Part shown: in pieces, positions 59,301 through 64,000 of the stretch | Layout of the letters: each line of letters opens with the position of its first letter | Numbering within the stretch: position 1 is the first letter of the stretch | NCBI RefSeq assembly: GCF_026745355.1 | Contig: NC_079205.1 | Location: forward strand, 59,200,593 to 59,264,592 | Direction of reading: 5' to 3' | DNA length: 64,000 nt | Origin: Beta vulgaris subsp. vulgaris | Taxonomy: Eukaryota > Streptophyta > Magnoliopsida > Caryophyllales > Amaranthaceae | Notes under the pieces: model-generated | What the model was told of the DNA's origin: nothing | Seen by the model: only the letters and a program-made list of their open reading frames with translations | The model's database searches: none | Translations under genes and position numbers: made by a program

Positions 59301-59986
59301 CACACAAAAGCATGACACTGGCAATGCCATTATGCAGCATTTAGTACAATGTACTACACTCTCTTTATCATATAAAATAAACGAAACCGAAAACCAAATC
59401 AGATAATGAAAGTAAGACAGAACACAAATACTAACCTGTGTCTTCCCCAAACGCGACTCGAGATCAACTTCATAATCCCTGTGCTTCAATGGCTTCCTCT
59501 GCACTGGAGGTCCTTTAGCTGCACAAACATACTCAATTTTTTATACATTATTCCACCATACAATAAATCCACAAGATCATTCATTTCAGCACAAAAAACC
59601 TTCACCCAAGAAAATAAAGAAATTCAACTTACATTTAGATTTCAACCGTCCATCCTTTTCCTGTAATAAATGTACCACCCAAAAATTCAAAATAATTAGA
59701 AACAATTAACCACATAATTAAATTCACATTTTGAAAACAATAATGATTTCGAAATCCCAAAACCTTCTCTTCACGCTCTCGAGCTCGTTGCAAATATTCT
59801 TCACGATCGAACTTCCGCCTAAATGTGTTATCAACTCCAACTGCCTACATACCACCCACAAAGCATATAATCAAAGTTTTAATTTTTTTTTTGGGTAGCA
59901 TAAAATTTCCAGTAATAACTCCATTTCTTGTAATTTAAGGAAAAGAAGGAGTTGAATGAACTTACTTTATTACTCGATTCAGACAT
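53352..59986 (-). CDS. ZMAT2/Snu23-type spliceosomal zinc-finger protein, ten exons
   Basis: Exons: 59986-59966, 59844-59764, 59660-59633, 59518-59436, 56632-56600, 54882-54804, 54686-54634, 53834-53774, 53642-53560, 53444-53352. All introns are GT-AG and phases agree, giving 204 residues, the usual size of plant ZMAT2. The order is [18 protein letters not shown], then [20 protein letters not shown] matrin/U1-type C2H2 finger follows ([20 protein letters not shown]...H, Cys87, Cys90, His103, His109). Then [19 protein letters not shown], an acidic/basic coiled coil ([18 protein letters not shown]) and the end [19 protein letters not shown]. Human ZMAT2 and yeast Snu23 belong to the U4/U6.U5 tri-snRNP and the spliceosomal B complex and help 5' splice-site handling. 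Two introns are long (2.8 and 1.7 kb); one holds a Stowaway-like MITE. No gene symbol is given because plant naming varies. Confidence 0.93.
55284..55445. repeat. GTGTCCGACAC-type dispersed repeat in intron 5
   Basis: Motifs such as CGTGTCAGATCCTCGACACTCGG, CGGGTCGGACACTTGGACACG and GGGTACCTGAGTCCGAGCAAC belong to a repeat type common in plant introns. A related partial copy lies at about 58845-58965 in intron 4. Confidence 0.45.
57136..57394. mobile_element. Stowaway-like MITE in intron 4 of the ZMAT2 gene
   Basis: 259 bp, TA on both sides, tips CTTCCTCGTTTCTAAATAAG and CTTATTTAGAAACGGAGGAAG. One base of the left tip is lost. Confidence 0.85.
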
Positions 59987-60294
59987 TTTGGGAACTATTA
60001 TCAGTTAAAACCCTAAATTTGCGCACAAAAGAATTAAAATTTCAACCCTAAATTGGTTTAAAGTTGGAACTATATATAAGTAGGAAGAACAAAAGTGATA
60101 CGAGGTTGATAGAGATTTAGACAGATTTAATGAAGTTGATGTGTTAAATTTGAAGGAATTTGCCCGTTTTTTTGTTGCTTTGGTGATGATGGAGGTATTG
60201 ACGAATCTGGAATCAGAGAGTCTGCAAAATTTCGTGGAAAATAAATCGAGTTCTATATGCGGATTAACTTGCAATTAAAATTTTGGATCAATGT
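59987..60294. other. Shared spacer of the ZMAT2 gene and tRNA-Pro
   Basis: About 300 bp between two genes that point away from each other. It must contain the ZMAT2 promoter and leader. TATATATAAG near 60069 (minus-strand CTTATATATA) is a possible TATA box about 80 bp upstream of the ATG. No other gene. Confidence 0.45.
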
Positions 60295-60366
60295 GGGCGT
60301 TTGGTCTAGTGGTATGATTCTCGCTTCGGGTGCGAGAGGTCGTGAGTTCGATTCTCGCAACGCCCC
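60295..60366 (+). tRNA. tRNA-Pro (CGG)
   Basis: A 72-nt cloverleaf. The acceptor stem is GGGCGTT with AACGCCC, discriminator C. The A-box is TGGTCTAGTGGTATGATTC. The anticodon stem-loop is CTCGC-TTCGGGT-GCGAG, anticodon CGG. The T-arm is CGTGAGTTCGATTCTCG with a good B-box GAGTTCGATTC. No intron, no encoded CCA. The nearest T-run for Pol III termination is weak (GAGTTTTGG about 15 bases downstream). Confidence 0.96.
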
Positions 60367-60432
60367 TAAATTCCCATAGGAGTTTTGGATCATTTAGGTT
60401 TTTAACGATTTTTTTTACCTCTAATAATAATA

Positions 60433-60690
60433 CTCCCTCCGTCCCATAATAGCTTACTTTATTTTTTGTGGATCAAACTTTAAAATCTTTGATCGAATAT
60501 CCTCATCTGTATATATATAAAAAAAAACATATTCATGTGTGATCTTGTTAGATTCGTCTCAATGTGTAGTTTCATAATATCAACTTTTTATATTTTTTTA
60601 TTGATACGAAATTGAATATATTAAAGGTCAAAGTTACGTATTGGAGACCGTGTAAAAAAAAACAAGCATTATACTATGGGACGGAGGAAG
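60433..60690. mobile_element. Stowaway-like MITE
   Basis: 258 bp with TA on both sides and tips CTCCCTCCGTCCCATAATAG and ACTATGGGACGGAGGAAG. Same family as 24833-25079. Confidence 0.9.
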
Positions 60691-61485
60691 TACTATACAT
60701 ATGTATTAAAATGTCTATAAATGTCATTTTACGCAAACAAATGGCAATAATTTTTTAGCAATCATTTAATTTTTACCAAACATATTTATAAAAAAAAGTT
60801 GTCAAATCAGCAGTCAAATCTGCCGAACAAAAAGTTAAAACTCTAACAGCAAACTTCAAACTCTAACAACTAAACTCTAAACTTTATTTGTCAAACAGGG
60901 CCATGATTTATTATATTCTTAGTAGGGTAAAGATAATGTTTGAGCCTTGAAGTAAGTCCATTTTGTATTATTCTACTCACTTTTTATATACTTTATTTTA
61001 ACTATCATTTGTGATTTATACCTAATGAAAAGTATATTCATAGGGGTTTTTAAATATTAGTGGTCAAAACTTTACATCGGCAAGCGTAAAAGTGAAATTG
61101 TGTAGATTAAAAAGTAACAGATGTAACACTTTGGAAGTCTATGTCATGGCCTTGATATAGATAACACGTTTGAGAACCTAACAAGTTAATTGATAACGGA
61201 GTATAATATCATGTCTCTTATAATTTAATTTAGGAAACTTCTGGTAAAAAGAGCTTTTAATCAGCTAACTAGGTAAAAAAAAAAATCTCTTTTTCGAAAA
61301 AACGGGATGGAGGAGCTATTAGAGGTTTGGAAATGAGTAGGCCAATTACAATTATGTGTTAAAGTTGTTGAAAATTACATTAATAAACCATAAAAGGTAC
61401 AATAATAGATTATGCACATGTCCTTATTGATTATTTTACATAATTATGTAGCAATCACCTATCAGCTATTTACCAAACACCTTTA
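60691..61485. other. AT-rich intergenic, no gene
   Basis: Nothing recognisable apart from fragments such as TCTAACAGCAAACTTCAAACTC near 60843, likely from a decayed MITE. Confidence 0.35.
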
Positions 61486-61907
61486 GAGCATCTACAATGG
61501 GGTGGGTTGGTCTTACTTGATCTTAGAGTTTTTTTTTTCTCTCTCCTTTCCTCCTTCTTATACCTCACATCCCACTAAAACTCCCACAAACTCATCTTTT
61601 TTTTTTGTCACAATGGTGTGGTTGGTCTTACTTGGTTTTTCTATTTCTCTCTCTTACTTTTACCAAACCCCACCATATACTCTCTTTCCTACTTTTACCA
61701 AATCCCACCGTATACAATGTTTATTTTTTATTTAAAATAGATGATTTATATAAAATAGATGCTTTTTGTGCACACCATCCCATGCTCATATGGTCTGGAT
61801 TTCCAGACCAACCAAGCCAAAGAGTCAAGTTCCACAACAACAAAACCAAGTAAAACTAGTTTTACTATTTGCTAGACCAAGCTAAACCCACCCCATTGTA
61901 GATGCTC
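61486..61907. mobile_element. Tourist-like MITE with GAGCATCTACAATGG ends
   Basis: 422 bp. The ends GAGCATCTACAATGGGGTGG and CCACCCCATTGTAGATGCTC are a perfect inverted pair, and TTA stands on both sides (61483-61485, 61908-61910). The left end is partly repeated inside (CACAATGGTGTGGTTGGTCT at about 61610). Non-autonomous PIF/Harbinger type. The frames over it are CT-rich by-products. Confidence 0.9.
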
Positions 61908-62040
61908 TTATACAAATATATCTAATACACTCAACTAGTCAAATCAACTAATAAAACCTGCTATTATCTAATACAATAAGCTAACCTCTAACCACTAACC
62001 ACTAATTGTCAAACAGTGACAAAAACTTATCTTTGAAGTA

Positions 62041-62258
62041 CTTCCTCCGTTTTTTTATTAAATGTTACACTTTTCAAATCACGGACTCCTAGGTGATTTT
62101 TGGAGAGGAGAAAGATAGAGAGAATGAAAAAAAAAGGGCCCCATGTGAACATGTGATAGGAGAGAGATAGAAAGAAGTTATTACCCAAAATAAAAGTGTA
62201 ACATCTAATTTAAAACTTTCTAAAATAAAAAGTATAACATCTAAAAATACGGATAAAG
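62041..62258. mobile_element. Stowaway-like MITE upstream of the PDI gene
   Basis: 218 bp, TA on both sides, tips CTTCCTCCGTTTTTTTATTA and a worn right tip (ATACGGATAAAG). The core is the reverse complement of the one at 45859. Confidence 0.8.
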
Positions 62259-62336
62259 TACTCAAAAGTTGTGGAAATAGTATTGGGGGATAATTAGGTG
62301 AGAAGAACAAGAACTTATTACTCGTCACCTGTTGCT

Positions 62337-62345
62337 TGACGTGGC
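62337..62345 (+). promoter_or_regulatory. Possible unfolded-protein-response element
   Basis: TGACGTGGC lies about 130 bp upstream of the TATA box of the PDI gene. TGACGTGG is the core bound by ER-stress bZIP factors (XBP1-type; bZIP60/bZIP28 in plants), and PDI genes are known targets. Function here is inference. Confidence 0.45.
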
Positions 62346-62473
62346 ATCATTCAAGTGGGTGCATTGTCCAAGTTCGAGTCATTTTTTGCCACATTGGACA
62401 TACATACTTCAAGACTACGACAAAGGCCCAAATTCACAAACTTAAATTAAAATATCCGCTGGAAGCAGGTTTC

Positions 62474-62480
62474 TATAAAA
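62474..62480 (+). promoter_or_regulatory. TATA box of the PDI gene
   Basis: TATAAAA in CTATAAAAGGATC, 133 bp before the ATG at 62607. It predicts a transcript start near 62505 and a leader of about 100 bases. Confidence 0.65.
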
Positions 62481-62606
62481 GGATCAACGCTCAACTCAAC
62501 TGCTCCTCTATTTGTCTCTTTTCACACATCCAACACTGAAAAAAAAAAACTCCACAAGAGAAGCCGAGAAATACTGAAATTCAATCATACCTCTGAAAAA
62601 TCAGTA

Positions 62607-63998
<1,392 letters not shown>

Positions 63999-64000
63999 CA

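Overview
The window is nuclear DNA of a flowering plant, most likely a eudicot. It is AT-rich and gene-poor. It has spliced genes with plant-type GT-AG introns, plant-specific families (DUF295/KIB1-like, PPR, TRF2/HOY1 PH-like, DUF7731), eukaryotic tRNA genes, and a dense layer of LTR, LINE, SINE and MITE insertions. I cannot name the species from sequence alone.

Five protein genes look intact. They are an intronless DUF295 protein without an F-box (548-1915, +), a six-exon TRF2/HOY1 PH-like protein (16718-19549, -), a four-exon secreted DUF7731 protein (47119-48283, +), an intronless PPR protein close to Arabidopsis At1g09190 (49288-50748, -), and a ten-exon ZMAT2/Snu23 spliceosomal zinc-finger gene (53352-59986, -). 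A sixth, a PDIL2-1-type protein disulfide isomerase, starts at 62607 and runs off the right edge. Two nuclear tRNA genes are present: Ala-AGC at 46387 and Pro-CGG at 60295.

Three gene relics are present. An F-box/DUF295 paralogue (8709-15039) is split by a Ty1/copia element with a 5-bp target duplication. A restorer-like PPR gene (38292-40128) carries three in-frame stops and two frameshifts. A ubiquitin-specific-protease fragment (41332-42535) is interrupted by a MITE.

Region by region: 3.7-7.9 kb holds two PIF/Harbinger-like repeat elements, one containing a truncated LINE and the other a 1.3-kb solo LTR. 9.6-14.3 kb is the copia element. 20.0-21.2 kb is an unusual RNA-gene-derived patch: a 5S rRNA-like head fused to a tRNA-like SINE, bounded by a 10-bp target duplication, followed by an LTR-end/primer-binding-site piece joined to antisense 25S rRNA. 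22-38 kb is nearly gene-free and filled with MITEs, microsatellites and a solo LTR. 38-46 kb holds the two eroded genes and several TIR elements. 46-64 kb is the gene-rich end.

The genes do not form a pathway or operon. They are independent loci. The most notable non-genic item is the 5S-tRNA composite retroposon at 20062-20383.
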